Notes under the pieces: model-generated
Seen by the model: the letters and a program-made list of their open reading frames with translations, nothing else
What the model was told of the DNA's origin: nothing
The model's database searches: none
Translations under genes and position numbers: made by a program
Source of the DNA: Streptomyces sp. HUAS YS2
GTDB taxonomy: Bacteria > Actinomycetota > Actinomycetes > Streptomycetales > Streptomycetaceae
Length of the DNA stretch: 64,000 nt
NCBI RefSeq assembly: GCF_033343995.1
Contig: NZ_CP137573.1
Location: forward strand, 5,179,001 to 5,243,000
Direction of reading: 5' to 3'
Shown here: piece by piece, positions 35,764-43,361 of the stretch
Numbering within the stretch: position 1 is the stretch's first letter
How the letters are laid out: the number at the start of each line of letters is the position of its first letter

Positions 35764-37149
35764 TCACCACTCCTTCTCGTCAGGCAGTGCACGAAGTGCT
35801 TCGCGGGCGGTTTCGCGGTTGAGCTGGATGTCCCGGGCGATGGACGCGGCCAGGGCGGCTTCGCCGGGGGTGTGGCCTTGGCCGGCGTACGTCCAGGAGG
35901 TCAGGACGAGGACGGTGTCCGGCTCGATGTCGTCGAGGCCACGCGCGGTGCGTTCCTGGGCGGCTCGGTAGTCGGCGCGGGTCTGCCGCAGCTCACTCAG
36001 GGTGGTGGAGTACTGGCGGGACTTGGAGCTGAAGTGGCCGCGGAAGCCGAGCATGTGGGCCCAGGCGGTCAGGCGCCGGTCCGGGTAGAGCGGGTCGAGG
36101 TCGAAGCAGGCTTCGACGAGGCGTCGGGTGTGGTCGGGGACGCCGAGGAGTAAGAGGGCTTCGCGGTTGCCGATGCGGCGGTCGAGGCTGCCGGTGGTCT
36201 CGGCGGCCTTGGTGGCGTACTTGGCGATGTAGGAGGCGACGGCCTGTTCGGTGATGTCGGAGCCGTCGTCGAAGGCTTTGACGGGTCGGATGTCGAGCTG
36301 GGTGCCCCAGCGCAGGCGGCGGGAGGGCTGGTCGCCGGCGGCGGGGACGGTGACGGTCGTGTACGAGTGCGCCGCAGCAGCTTGGATGGCGGTGGTGAGG
36401 AGCTCGGTCGTGGCCCAGGACGGCGGCGGGGTGCCGGGACCGTCCGGCCCGTCGAGGCGGACCACAGCATGGAAGTGCACGGCTCCGCGCTTCTGGAACT
36501 CAGCCACCTTCCCGTAGGAGAGCCGGGCGACCTCCTTCAACTCCCGCTGCGACAAGCCGGCGGAGGCGGCGATCTCGCGGCGGAGGCGTTTCGCGAACCG
36601 GTCCCAGAGCTGTCCCGCGTGGTTGTTGAACAGCACGGCCCCGGCGTAGTCGTACTTGTCGGGGTCGAGCGGGTTGCCGAGGGCGGGATCGTCCTCGGGG
36701 TGGTGGGTGCCGCAGCGGCAGGGCCGGTTGTCGGGCCGGTTGTGGACCGGGCCGAAGGACGGGGCGGTGAGGGTGAGGAAGACGCGGGGGTGGTCGCGGA
36801 CGGCGGCGGGGATGTCTCGTCGGTCGTCTCCTGCGAGGCCGGCGCGGATGAGGTGGTACGTGTCGCCCGCGTAGGTCCAGGCGCAGGCCGGGCAGCGGGA
36901 GGCGCGGCGGTTGCCGCAGGCGATCCGGAGCCGACCACCGGGCTCGGTGTCGGTGGAGTAGCGGTGCAGGGTCTCGCCGCTTGTCTTGTCCTGGGAGAGC
37001 GTCCAGCCCTGAAGGTGGATGGGGTTGGAGCAGCCGCCGGTGCGGTGGATCTGCTCGCGCCAGCGGTCGAAGCCGGGGGACCCGGCCACCCGAAGCATGT
37101 CGCTCAGGGTGGCCGGGTCCAGGCCCGCGAGGGTCGCGGTGTCGGTCAC
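35764..37149 (-). CDS. repSA: Rolling-circle replication initiator RepSA
   Basis: A 461-residue replication initiator of the pSAM2 RepSA family. A Cys-rich zinc-binding section (SRCPACAWTYAG near 80 and RPCRCGTHH near 145) precedes the HUH motif AVHFHAVVRLDG near 222 and a tyrosine-containing helix YIAKYATKAAE near 310, the nicking tyrosine candidate. It should nick the element's double-strand origin and drive replication of the excised circle. It starts at GTG 37149, overlapping the previous small gene by 4 bp, and is followed after 2 bp by xis. Confidence 0.93.
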   Translation of the reverse strand: MTDTATLAGLDPATLSDMLRVAGSPGFDRWREQIHRTGGCSNPIHLQGWTLSQDKTSGETLHRYSTDTEPGGRLRIACGNRRASRCPACAWTYAGDTYHLIRAGLAGDDRRDIPAAVRDHPRVFLTLTAPSFGPVHNRPDNRPCRCGTHHPEDDPALGNPLDPDKYDYAGAVLFNNHAGQLWDRFAKRLRREIAASAGLSQRELKEVARLSYGKVAEFQKRGAVHFHAVVRLDGPDGPGTPPPSWATTELLTTAIQAAAAHSYTTVTVPAAGDQPSRRLRWGTQLDIRPVKAFDDGSDITEQAVASYIAKYATKAAETTGSLDRRIGNREALLLLGVPDHTRRLVEACFDLDPLYPDRRLTAWAHMLGFRGHFSSKSRQYSTTLSELRQTRADYRAAQERTARGLDDIEPDTVLVLTSWTYAGQGHTPGEAALAASIARDIQLNRETAREALRALPDEKEW

Positions 37150-37340
37150 GCGGACACCGCCGGAACGGTGAGCGGACGACGGGTGGGGCGGGTGCCGCTG
37201 CCGTGGCAGACCGGGCAGTGAGCCGTCACCGTGCGCAGGTGACCGGCGTGGTCGCGGACGCCGAGGGTGACGGCAACGGAGGCGTGTCCGTCGCAGTTCG
37301 AGCAGATCCGGGCCGGGGTGTGGTCGTGGTGGGCCATCAT
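37146..37340 (-). CDS. Small zinc-binding mobile-element protein
   Basis: A 64-residue protein with two Cys pairs arranged as a DnaJ-like zinc ribbon (ICSNCDGH and HCPVCHGSG). This type of tiny gene sits ahead of repSA in many AICEs. Its stop overlaps the repSA start (GTGA), so it is translationally coupled. Function is unknown; DNA or protein binding is likely. Confidence 0.75.
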   Translation of the reverse strand: MMAHHDHTPARICSNCDGHASVAVTLGVRDHAGHLRTVTAHCPVCHGSGTRPTRRPLTVPAVSA

Positions 37341-37428
37341 GGGTGGGTTCCTTCCGGTTCTGTGGCTGGGCAGGGGCAGGGCTTCCAGGCGGCGGAGACT
37401 TGGCGGTTTAGGCCGCCCGGAGGCCCGA

Positions 37429-37776
37429 CTAGCGGCGGTGCTGGTCGTTCAGGAGCGAGCGCAGGACGGCGGCGCAGACGGCGACCGAGGCGGCGCTGAC
37501 GGCGACGGCGAGGAGCATCGAGACCAGGACCGCGCCGACGACCAGGACGAGTCCGGCGCCGCTGGCGACGACGGCGACCAGTCCGGTCGGGGTGAGGCGG
37601 ACGGCCGGGACCTGGACGCGGGGCGCGGCCGGGACCGGCGCGGGCGTGTGGTCGAGGCCGCAGGTGGTCGGCTCGTCGGTGGGACGGGGCTCGATGTCGG
37701 TCGTGGTGACCGGCTGGACGAGCGGGGTGACGAGGCCGGTCGGGAGCGGGTTGACCGGGACGCGGGGGCGGAACAT
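37429..37776 (-). CDS. Spd-like membrane protein of the AICE
   Basis: A 115-residue protein. A Pro/Thr-rich N-terminus (PRVPVNPLPTGLVTPLVQPV) is followed by two hydrophobic helices (TGLVAVVASGAGLVLVVGAV and MLLAVAVSAASVAVCAAVL). Small membrane proteins at this place correspond to SpdB-type plasmid spread proteins, which move the element between hyphal compartments. I chose ATG 37776, as the upstream open frame is Arg-rich low-complexity. Confidence 0.65.
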   Translation of the reverse strand: MFRPRVPVNPLPTGLVTPLVQPVTTTDIEPRPTDEPTTCGLDHTPAPVPAAPRVQVPAVRLTPTGLVAVVASGAGLVLVVGAVLVSMLLAVAVSAASVAVCAAVLRSLLNDQHRR

Positions 37777-37787
37777 CGGCTTTCTCC

Positions 37788-37946
37788 CTACTTGTTGATG
37801 GCGGTGTCGATGGCGGGGGCGAGGACGCTGTCGGCGAGGAGGTAGCCGCCGAGGAGGATCACGGCGACGAGCCACCAGGGCGGGCGGATGAGCTTGATGC
37901 CGAGCGCGCCGACGATGATCAGGGCGAGCCAGAGCGGGACGTCCAT
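37788..37946 (-). CDS. Small membrane protein of the AICE
   Basis: A 52-residue protein with two membrane helices (LWLALIIVGALGIKLI and WWLVAVILLGGYLLADSVLA) around a PPW turn. ATG 37946 is preceded by AAGGAGAA at 4 bases. It lies 11 bp upstream of the Spd-like gene in the same direction. A spread or transfer-pore role is inferred from context. Confidence 0.7.
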   Translation of the reverse strand: MDVPLWLALIIVGALGIKLIRPPWWLVAVILLGGYLLADSVLAPAIDTAINK

Positions 37947-37966
37947 GACGTGGTTCTCCTTCGTGG

Positions 37967-38158
37967 TCAGCGAGGCGTGCAGCGGTGGGTGCGGGCGGCG
38001 AGCTGGGCGGCCGAGGAGCTGGAGTAGTCCGAGGACCAGCCGCAGCCGTCCGTGGTGCACACCGCGGCGTGCCTGGTGTGGCCGTGACGGTCGCGGCGGG
38101 TGCCGATCTGCACCGGGCCGATCCGCATCACGGAGTGGAAGAAGTCGCGGGCGGGCAT
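37967..38158 (-). CDS. Mobile element transfer protein
   Basis: A 63-residue protein with a beta-rich core (FHSVMRIGPVQIGTRRDRHG), a Cys pair in AVCTTDGCGWSS and a C-terminal TH/HRC motif (ARTHRCTPR), consistent with a small C2-H2-like zinc site. This matches the tiny transfer proteins encoded next to SpdB genes in pSAM2-like elements. GGAGAA precedes the ATG. Confidence 0.75.
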   Translation of the reverse strand: MPARDFFHSVMRIGPVQIGTRRDRHGHTRHAAVCTTDGCGWSSDYSSSSAAQLAARTHRCTPR

Positions 38159-38172
38159 GAGGCGTTCTCCTT

Positions 38173-38868
38173 TCAGGCGAGTTGGGCGGAGATGGCGTCG
38201 GCCATCACGGGCGGGACACCGAGGCGGGCGCGCAGGGTGTCGGTGTCGATCGGTGAGCCGGTCCGCGCGTGGTGGTCGTCGGCGACCTTCCGGGCGTGAG
38301 CGACCAGCGCCGGCGGTACTGCAACAGCGGGCGGAGCAGGGACCGGATCAGTCACCGGCTCCGGCTCGACGGCGGGCAGCGCCGGCGCGGGCTCCGGGTC
38401 GGGTTGCAGCTCTGCGGTGCCGCCCCGCTCGATGGCCGTCTCGACCGCCGGCGACTCCACCAGGTCTACGACTGTGGCCGAGGGTTCAGCCGCAGGCGCC
38501 GGGGTGTGGGCGAGGAGTGTGCCGCCGAGGAAGGCGAGGGCGGGCCATCCGGCGACGAGGATGCGCAGCCAGTCGGGGACGTTGGTGAGGTCGAGGAGGC
38601 CGGCGGTGGCGACGTTCGCGCCGAGCGATGCGGCCAGGGCAACGGTGAACCAGGTCCAGGCCGAACGGGTCGGGGCGCCGGTCTCTCGGAGTGTCCGTAG
38701 TCGACGCCAGGCAGCGACCAAGAGCAGGTCGACGGAGATGGGGTAGGCCCACGCCTTCCATCCGTCCTGGCCGGCGGCTGCGGCGAGGTCGTGCAGGTGG
38801 GAGAAGGACAGGGCACCGGCGATCACTGCTTGTACGAGGACGGCGTCCGGGCGGAGTGTCGAGCGCAT
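38173..38868 (-). CDS. DUF2637 membrane protein, SpdB2-like
   Basis: A 231-residue protein with four membrane helices in the first 130 residues (AVLVQAVIAGALSFSHLHDLA, ISVDLLLVAAW, WFTVALAASLGANVATAGL, ILVAGWPALAFLGGTLLA), the DUF2637 pattern, and a Pro/Glu-rich cytoplasmic tail (about 135-190) ending in a small winged-helix-like region. SpdB2-type proteins assist intramycelial spread of the element together with the translocase. It is the first large gene of the spd block. Confidence 0.82.
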   Translation of the reverse strand: MRSTLRPDAVLVQAVIAGALSFSHLHDLAAAAGQDGWKAWAYPISVDLLLVAAWRRLRTLRETGAPTRSAWTWFTVALAASLGANVATAGLLDLTNVPDWLRILVAGWPALAFLGGTLLAHTPAPAAEPSATVVDLVESPAVETAIERGGTAELQPDPEPAPALPAVEPEPVTDPVPAPPAVAVPPALVAHARKVADDHHARTGSPIDTDTLRARLGVPPVMADAISAQLA

Positions 38869-38945
38869 CGCGGTTCCTCCTTCCTGGGGTTGTGGGGCCG
38901 GGACGGGGCGGGGCGCGGAGTGGCCGGCCGCCCGGTCCCGGCGGG

Positions 38946-39119
38946 TCAGTCGGTGGCTTCGCCGGTGCCGAGGCAGGTCAGGCAGACGGCGGCCTGGCGG
39001 TGGTCGGTGTCGCGGCGGGTGCGGGAGCCGACGCGTACGGTCTCGGCGGTCTCACCGGCGCCGGAGCAGTCCGGGCACTTCTTCGGCGCGGCCTTGCGGG
39101 CGGTCTTCCGAGCGGCCAT
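38946..39119 (-). CDS. 57-residue zinc-ribbon protein of the AICE
   Basis: ATG 39119 opens a 57-codon frame with two Cys-X2-Cys knuckles: KKCPDCSGAGETAE near residue 14 and AVCLTCLGTGEATD at the C-terminus, with a basic N-terminus (ARKTARKAAPKK). It resembles the DnaJ central zinc-finger half and the other small zinc protein at 37146. An AAGGACATCGTC lead precedes the ATG. It fills the space between the DUF2637 and translocase genes in the same direction. DNA binding is plausible. Confidence 0.7.
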   Translation of the reverse strand: MAARKTARKAAPKKCPDCSGAGETAETVRVGSRTRRDTDHRQAAVCLTCLGTGEATD

Positions 39120-39200
39120 GACGATGTCCTTCCGGTTCGGGCATGGGCGGGGTAGGGACCTGGCGCGAGGCGGTCACGCCAACCGGTGTGCGGGGGTGTG

Positions 39201-40559
39201 TCAGGCGAGCACGGGGGCCGTCTCGGTCGCCGGGGCCGGGGCCTTGACCAGGCTCGGCAGGACCGGGCGGAAGGCGGTCAAGGCAGCAATTGCCGGGGTG
39301 CGATCGGCATGGGAGTTGCAGGTGTTCACGGCCCGCCGAAGCGTGAGGTGCGGGGTGCGGATGCGGACCCAGCCGCCGGAGGAGTCGCAGGCAACGGCGG
39401 TGCCGGGCCGGTCGGTGCGGATCTGGATCGTGGCCAGGACAGCGTCCGAGGCGATGTCACCGAAGGCCATGTTCGCCGACGTCTCGTCATTCACCCGGTG
39501 CGCGGTACGGCCGGTGAGCTGGGCGCGGAGCATCGTGATGCCCTTGCCGAGTTCGGAGCCGAAGCGCTGTCCGCAGATCTCCAGGTAGATGCCGGCTGCG
39601 CGGCCGAGCTGGGCGAGGCGTACGAGTGCGGTGATGATCCGGTCGCGGCGCTTCTCCTCGTCCCTCGTTGCGTAGAGGGCGAGTTCGGCGACCTCGTCGA
39701 CCACCAGGACGATCGGGGTCGGGCGCAGGTCGTCGGGCAGGTCCCAGATGTCGGCGGTGATCTCCGCGTCCGGGACGTCCGCACTCAGCCGCTGTTCACG
39801 GCGGATGAGCTGATAGACGTCCGCCATGTGCTCGACGAGCGCATCCAGCAGTTCGGCGGCGGTGTCCGGGTTGTCGGCGAGTGCGGTGAACCGACGTGCG
39901 AGCGGGGCGAGTTCGACGCCCTGTTTGCAGTCGATGCCGACGAGGGCGACGTCCAGGGCGGCGAGGCCAGCGACCAAGTTGCGTTGGTAGACGGACTTGC
40001 CGGACTGGGTCGCGCCGACGTTCAGCGCGTGCGGGGTCTGCCTGTAGTCGCGGTAGAACACCTCTCCGTCCTCCCGCATCGCCACTGGAACCCGCATTGG
40101 GCCGGGGCCGGAGGCGAGGGTGGGCATGTGGACGCGCTTGAGGACGTCGTAGCCGGTCATCCGCAGCTCGACCACACCCGAGCGGATCTCGCGGGCGGTG
40201 ACGTTCTGCATGACGAACGAGTGCCGCAGCCGGTCCGCGGAGGCCGAGAAGTCGAAGGCGTCCTGGCCGGCCCGCAGTTTCACCCGCAGGACCAGACCGG
40301 TTCGGGTCGGTCGAAGCCGCAGAATCCGCGGAGCCCGAGACTCCGGGACCGGCCGGCTCGCCATCCGGGCCAGCGCCAGACGCCATCGGGACGGCGGGAC
40401 GGTCAGCCCGCACGCGTCCATGACCGACGAGTACCGGACCAGGACCCGCACCACCGCCAAGACGATGCCGAAGGTCATCCAGTACCAGGCCGGTCGCTGC
40501 CACCGCAGCAGCAGTGCGACCGTGGCGACCAGCGCCAGCGTGACCGTTAAGGCAGTCAC
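39201..40559 (-). CDS. TraB/FtsK-like DNA translocase (conjugative transfer, TraSA type)
   Basis: A 452-residue membrane-anchored ATPase. The N-terminus has two helices (TLALVATVALLL and WYWMTFGIVLAVVRVLV). The motor domain has Walker A GATQSGKS near 183, Walker B PIVLVVDEVAEL near 290 and a GRAAGIYLEICGQRFGSEL arginine/sensor region. The C-terminus carries the duplex-DNA recognition winged helix expected for TraB. In AICEs this single protein moves double-stranded DNA into the recipient. Start is GTG 40559, 2 bp behind the SCO3933-like gene. The fourth codon is TTA, so translation should depend on the bldA leucyl-tRNA. Confidence 0.9.
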   Translation of the reverse strand: MTALTVTLALVATVALLLRWQRPAWYWMTFGIVLAVVRVLVRYSSVMDACGLTVPPSRWRLALARMASRPVPESRAPRILRLRPTRTGLVLRVKLRAGQDAFDFSASADRLRHSFVMQNVTAREIRSGVVELRMTGYDVLKRVHMPTLASGPGPMRVPVAMREDGEVFYRDYRQTPHALNVGATQSGKSVYQRNLVAGLAALDVALVGIDCKQGVELAPLARRFTALADNPDTAAELLDALVEHMADVYQLIRREQRLSADVPDAEITADIWDLPDDLRPTPIVLVVDEVAELALYATRDEEKRRDRIITALVRLAQLGRAAGIYLEICGQRFGSELGKGITMLRAQLTGRTAHRVNDETSANMAFGDIASDAVLATIQIRTDRPGTAVACDSSGGWVRIRTPHLTLRRAVNTCNSHADRTPAIAALTAFRPVLPSLVKAPAPATETAPVLA

Positions 40560-40561
40560 GG

Positions 40562-40894
40562 TCAGGCCGCCTTCGCGGCGGTGATCGGGGTGACGGCGAC
40601 GGCGCGGAAGGCGATGCCGTGCCGGCCGTCCCGCTCCCACGGCCGGGCGATGACACCGGTCAGGGCGACCGGGGTGCCCATCGTCAGGTCGCGGGGGACG
40701 CCGGTCTCCGGGACGGCCAGGCTCAGGATCTCGGCGTTGCCGTCCATCACGAACATGACGTCGACCACCATCATCGTGGCGCCGGTCTCGCGGTCGGTCG
40801 CGACCTCACCGGTCTGACGGTTCGCGATCTTCGGGGTCGGGGGCTGGGCCACCATCGCAACGGCGGTGGACGTGTCGACGGGGATCTGACGCAT
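40562..40894 (-). CDS. SCO3933-family plasmid regulatory protein
   Basis: A 110-residue protein starting MRQIPVDTSTA with conserved TPKIANRQTGEVATDRETGA and MTVAL-type beta-strands (VVDVMFVMDGNAEILSLAVP, VALTGVIARPWERDG). Proteins of this pattern precede the traB-like gene in many Streptomyces AICEs; the OB-like strand pattern suggests nucleic-acid binding. ATG 40894 is preferred. It is divergent from the GntR repressor, with three operators between, and it heads the transfer operon. Confidence 0.78.
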   Translation of the reverse strand: MRQIPVDTSTAVAMVAQPPTPKIANRQTGEVATDRETGATMMVVDVMFVMDGNAEILSLAVPETGVPRDLTMGTPVALTGVIARPWERDGRHGIAFRAVAVTPITAAKAA

Positions 40895-40918
40895 GAGCGC
40901 GCTCCTAGGTCGAGAACC

Positions 40919-41025
40919 TGACGTACTTAGTACGTCATCTTGGGTTAGAGAATGGGCCTGTACTACTTGGTGTGTCAAGTGCTCCTCGACTTGGATCTAC
41001 GCGATGTGCTGCACTAGGTACGACA
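40919..41025. promoter_or_regulatory. Three related operators between the transfer operon and the GntR repressor
   Basis: Site a (40919-40937), TGACGTACTTAGTACGTCA, is a perfect 19-bp palindrome. Sites b (40959-40977, TGTACTACTTGGTGTGTCA) and c (41007-41025, TGCTGCACTAGGTACGACA) match it at 13 and 14 of 19 positions. They are spaced 40 and 48 bp apart. Site c ends 14 bp before the repressor start and site a lies 24 bp from the SCO3933-like start, so a bound KorSA-like repressor could close both promoters. Confidence 0.78.
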
Positions 41026-41039
41026 CATTGAGAGGGGCT

Positions 41040-41408
41040 ATGGCCGACTTCACCGGTCGCGCTGCGTACTTGCAGATCGCCGACGAGTTCAAGCGCATGA
41101 TCCGGGACGGGGAGCTTCCGCCGGGCGAGAAGTTGCCGTCTGAGGCACAGCTGATGGCTGATCACGGCGTTTCGCGCACCGTCGCGCGCCAGGCGATCGC
41201 TCGGCTACGCGAGGACGGCTATGTGATCTCCCACCAGGGGAAGGGCAGTTTTGCCACCCTGCCTGGCGAAGGGCAAGAGCCCAAGCGCAGCCCGGAGTTC
41301 GAGCAGATCACTGAGTACCTCGCGGAGGTCCGGCGGGATGTACGACGTCTCGCCGAGCGCATGGATCAACTTGAGGACTTGGTGAGGCAGCAGACGCGAG
41401 CGCAGTGA
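41040..41408 (+). CDS. GntR-family repressor, KorSA-like
   Basis: A 122-residue regulator with a GntR winged HTH: YLQIADEFKRMIRDGELPPG, then EKLPSEAQLMADHGVSRTVARQAIARLREDGYV (residues 10-65), and a short C-terminal helix in place of a HutC ligand domain. KorSA of pSAM2 has the same place and represses its own gene and the transfer activator. The three operators just upstream support autoregulation and control of the divergent transfer operon. GAGAGGGG precedes the ATG. Confidence 0.88.
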   Translation: MADFTGRAAYLQIADEFKRMIRDGELPPGEKLPSEAQLMADHGVSRTVARQAIARLREDGYVISHQGKGSFATLPGEGQEPKRSPEFEQITEYLAEVRRDVRRLAERMDQLEDLVRQQTRAQ

Positions 41409-41505
41409 TCACCGCGTCGGCTCTGCGGGCCAGATCCGCAAGATCCCTGCCAATCCCCTTGATCTCGTCGAGCAGTTTTAACTGTTCTGCTGGGGTAAGT
41501 GCCAT
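41308..41505 (-). CDS. Small coiled-coil protein, antisense to the GntR 3' end (tentative)
   Basis: ATG 41505 with AGGGGG at 5 bases opens a 65-codon frame. Residues 3-40 (LTPAEQLKLLDEIKGIGRDL and ADLARRADAVITALASA) form a regular amphipathic helix, unlike a random shadow. The tail overlaps the last 101 bp of gntR on the opposite strand. It could be a small AICE protein or chance. Confidence 0.4.
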   Translation of the reverse strand: MALTPAEQLKLLDEIKGIGRDLADLARRADAVITALASAASPSPQVDPCARRDVVHPAGPPRGTQ

Positions 41506-41633
41506 CGTGGCCCCCTCGTCGCACGTTCCGTCTGACAACCCCTCGGGTAGTCAGCAACGCTAGGACCGGTCCGTAGTACTACCCCGGAAAAACTCTCCGG
41601 GGTCGCGTGACGAGGCGGGGGGACGCTCTTCCC

Positions 41634-42857
41634 ATGCGAGGAATGACGACGAACCTGACGACCGGCGAGCGCGTTGCTTGGTATCGCCGCCGGCGGGGCA
41701 TGTCCCAGGAGGTCTTGGCCGGACTCGTCGGGCGCACGGTCGACTGGTTGAGCAAGGCCGAGAACAACCGACTGGAGCTGGACAGGCTCTCGGTTATCAA
41801 GTCACTGGCCGATGCCCTGGACGTGACCCTTGGCGATCTGCTCGCCGAACCCACCCTCATGGACTGGACGCCCGACAGCGGCACTCGTACGGTGCCGGCA
41901 CTGCGATCGGCGCTGATGAACTACCGCCAGCTCACGCCGCTTCTGGGGGTGACGACCGAGGGGGAGCCGACGCCTCTCGACGAGTTGCGCGACAACGTCG
42001 CCGAAGTCTGGGACGCCTACCAGGAATCACGGTACGGATTCGCGACGCGCCGGCTTCCGCTTCTCCTTGCTGATGTGCTCATCGCGGCCCAGGCGTACGA
42101 GGGTCAGGAGCGCGACAAGGCCCACGAGCTGATGGCCATGACCTACCAAGGTGCCGCCATGGTGCTCACGAAGCTCGGTGAGACCGACCTTGCATGGATC
42201 GCTGCGGATCGAGGCTTGGCCGCTGCTCAGCAGTCGGGCAACGCGGTGGTGACAGGTTCACTCTTCCGGTCGGTGGCTCACTGTCTCTTGTCCAACGGTC
42301 GCTTCGACGCTGCCGTGCAGTTGGTCGGCGATGCTTCGGACTACCTCCGCCCGGGGCTCAGCACTGCGGCCCCAGACTTCCTGTCGATCTACGGGACTCT
42401 CTTCCTCGCCGGCTCCATGGCCGCAGCGCGTGCGGACGATCGTTCCACTACCGGGGCTTTCCTGGCTGAAGCCGACCGGGCGGCGCGGCAACTTGGGCGC
42501 GACGCCAACCACGTGTGGACCGCTTTCGGGCCGACCAACGTGGCGATCCACCGCGTGGCCACGTCTGCCGAGCTGGGAGACATGCAGGTTGCCGTCGACC
42601 TGGGACCGCAGATCGATACGAGTGCCTTGCCGACCGAGCGCCGGACACGGCACAACCTTGAGGTGGCCCGAGCCTTGAGTGCGCACAACCGTGTGGACGA
42701 TGCCTTGGCGATGGTCCTCGAAGCGGAGCGGTGGGCGCCCGAGCAGGTACGGAGCCACTATCTCGCGCGAGAGCTTGTGCTGAGTTGGGTCCGCAACCAG
42801 CGCGGCCGACCGAGTCGTGCCATGGCTGATCTGGCCAACCGCCTGCACGTGATCTGA
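41634..42857 (+). CDS. XRE-family regulator with TPR-like C-terminal domain
   Basis: A 407-residue regulator. An N-terminal XRE HTH (ERVAWYRRRRGMSQEVLAGL, VGRTVDWLSKAENN and LSVIKSLADALDVTLGDLL) is followed by a long alpha-helical domain of TPR-like repeats (about 120-400: KAHELMAMTYQGAAMVLTKL, LFRSVAHCLLSNGRFDAAVQLV, HNLEVARALSAHNRVDDALAMV). Regulators of this build sit between the GntR repressor and a Nudix gene in many AICEs. The start is unsure: ATG 41634, ATG 41643 and GTG 41607 are all in frame, and none has a well-placed ribosome site. Confidence 0.83.
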   Translation: MRGMTTNLTTGERVAWYRRRRGMSQEVLAGLVGRTVDWLSKAENNRLELDRLSVIKSLADALDVTLGDLLAEPTLMDWTPDSGTRTVPALRSALMNYRQLTPLLGVTTEGEPTPLDELRDNVAEVWDAYQESRYGFATRRLPLLLADVLIAAQAYEGQERDKAHELMAMTYQGAAMVLTKLGETDLAWIAADRGLAAAQQSGNAVVTGSLFRSVAHCLLSNGRFDAAVQLVGDASDYLRPGLSTAAPDFLSIYGTLFLAGSMAAARADDRSTTGAFLAEADRAARQLGRDANHVWTAFGPTNVAIHRVATSAELGDMQVAVDLGPQIDTSALPTERRTRHNLEVARALSAHNRVDDALAMVLEAERWAPEQVRSHYLARELVLSWVRNQRGRPSRAMADLANRLHVI

Positions 42858-42875
42858 GTCGGTACGCTCGGCTGC

Positions 42876-43361
42876 ATGGCAGCGAACGAGCACGAACTGA
42901 GGATGGCGCATCCGCGCATGGCCGCGGGTGCGCTGTTCTTTGATGCCGGGGGTCGGGTCCTCATGGTGGAGCCCACGTACAAGGACTACTGGGACATCCC
43001 CGGCGGGTACGTCGAGGCAGGCGAATCACCGCTGCAAGCTGCCGTTCGCGAGGTCCGAGAGGAGTTGGGCATCGCTCCGCAACTTGGACGCCTGCTGGCC
43101 GTTGACTGGGCGCCCAGCGCAAACGAGGGCGACAAGGTGCTCTACCTCTTCGACGGTGGTCAGCTCTCGGCGGAGACCCTGGATCGAGTCACCTTGCAGG
43201 CCGACGAGATCAAGAGCATCGCTTTCCTCTCCCTGGACGATGTCCACCAGCGCACGATCCCTCGTTTGGCTCGACGAATCTCAGCGGCCGTGGAAGCCCG
43301 CGCGGCAGCGGCTCCGGTGTACCTGGAGCACGGAGAGCGTCCGGACCGCCTCGCGGCATAG
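42876..43361 (+). CDS. Nudix hydrolase, Pif-like (pSAM2 immunity factor type)
   Basis: A 161-residue Nudix protein. The Nudix box GGYVEAGESPLQAAVREVREELG lies at about residues 43-65 with all catalytic Glu/Arg positions intact; AAGALFFDAGGRVLMVEPTYK and DYWDIPGG are the flanking strands. In pSAM2 the Nudix protein Pif blocks entry of a second copy of the element; position and length agree. The molecular substrate is unknown. It follows the XRE gene by 18 bp. Confidence 0.85.
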   Translation: MAANEHELRMAHPRMAAGALFFDAGGRVLMVEPTYKDYWDIPGGYVEAGESPLQAAVREVREELGIAPQLGRLLAVDWAPSANEGDKVLYLFDGGQLSAETLDRVTLQADEIKSIAFLSLDDVHQRTIPRLARRISAAVEARAAAAPVYLEHGERPDRLAA

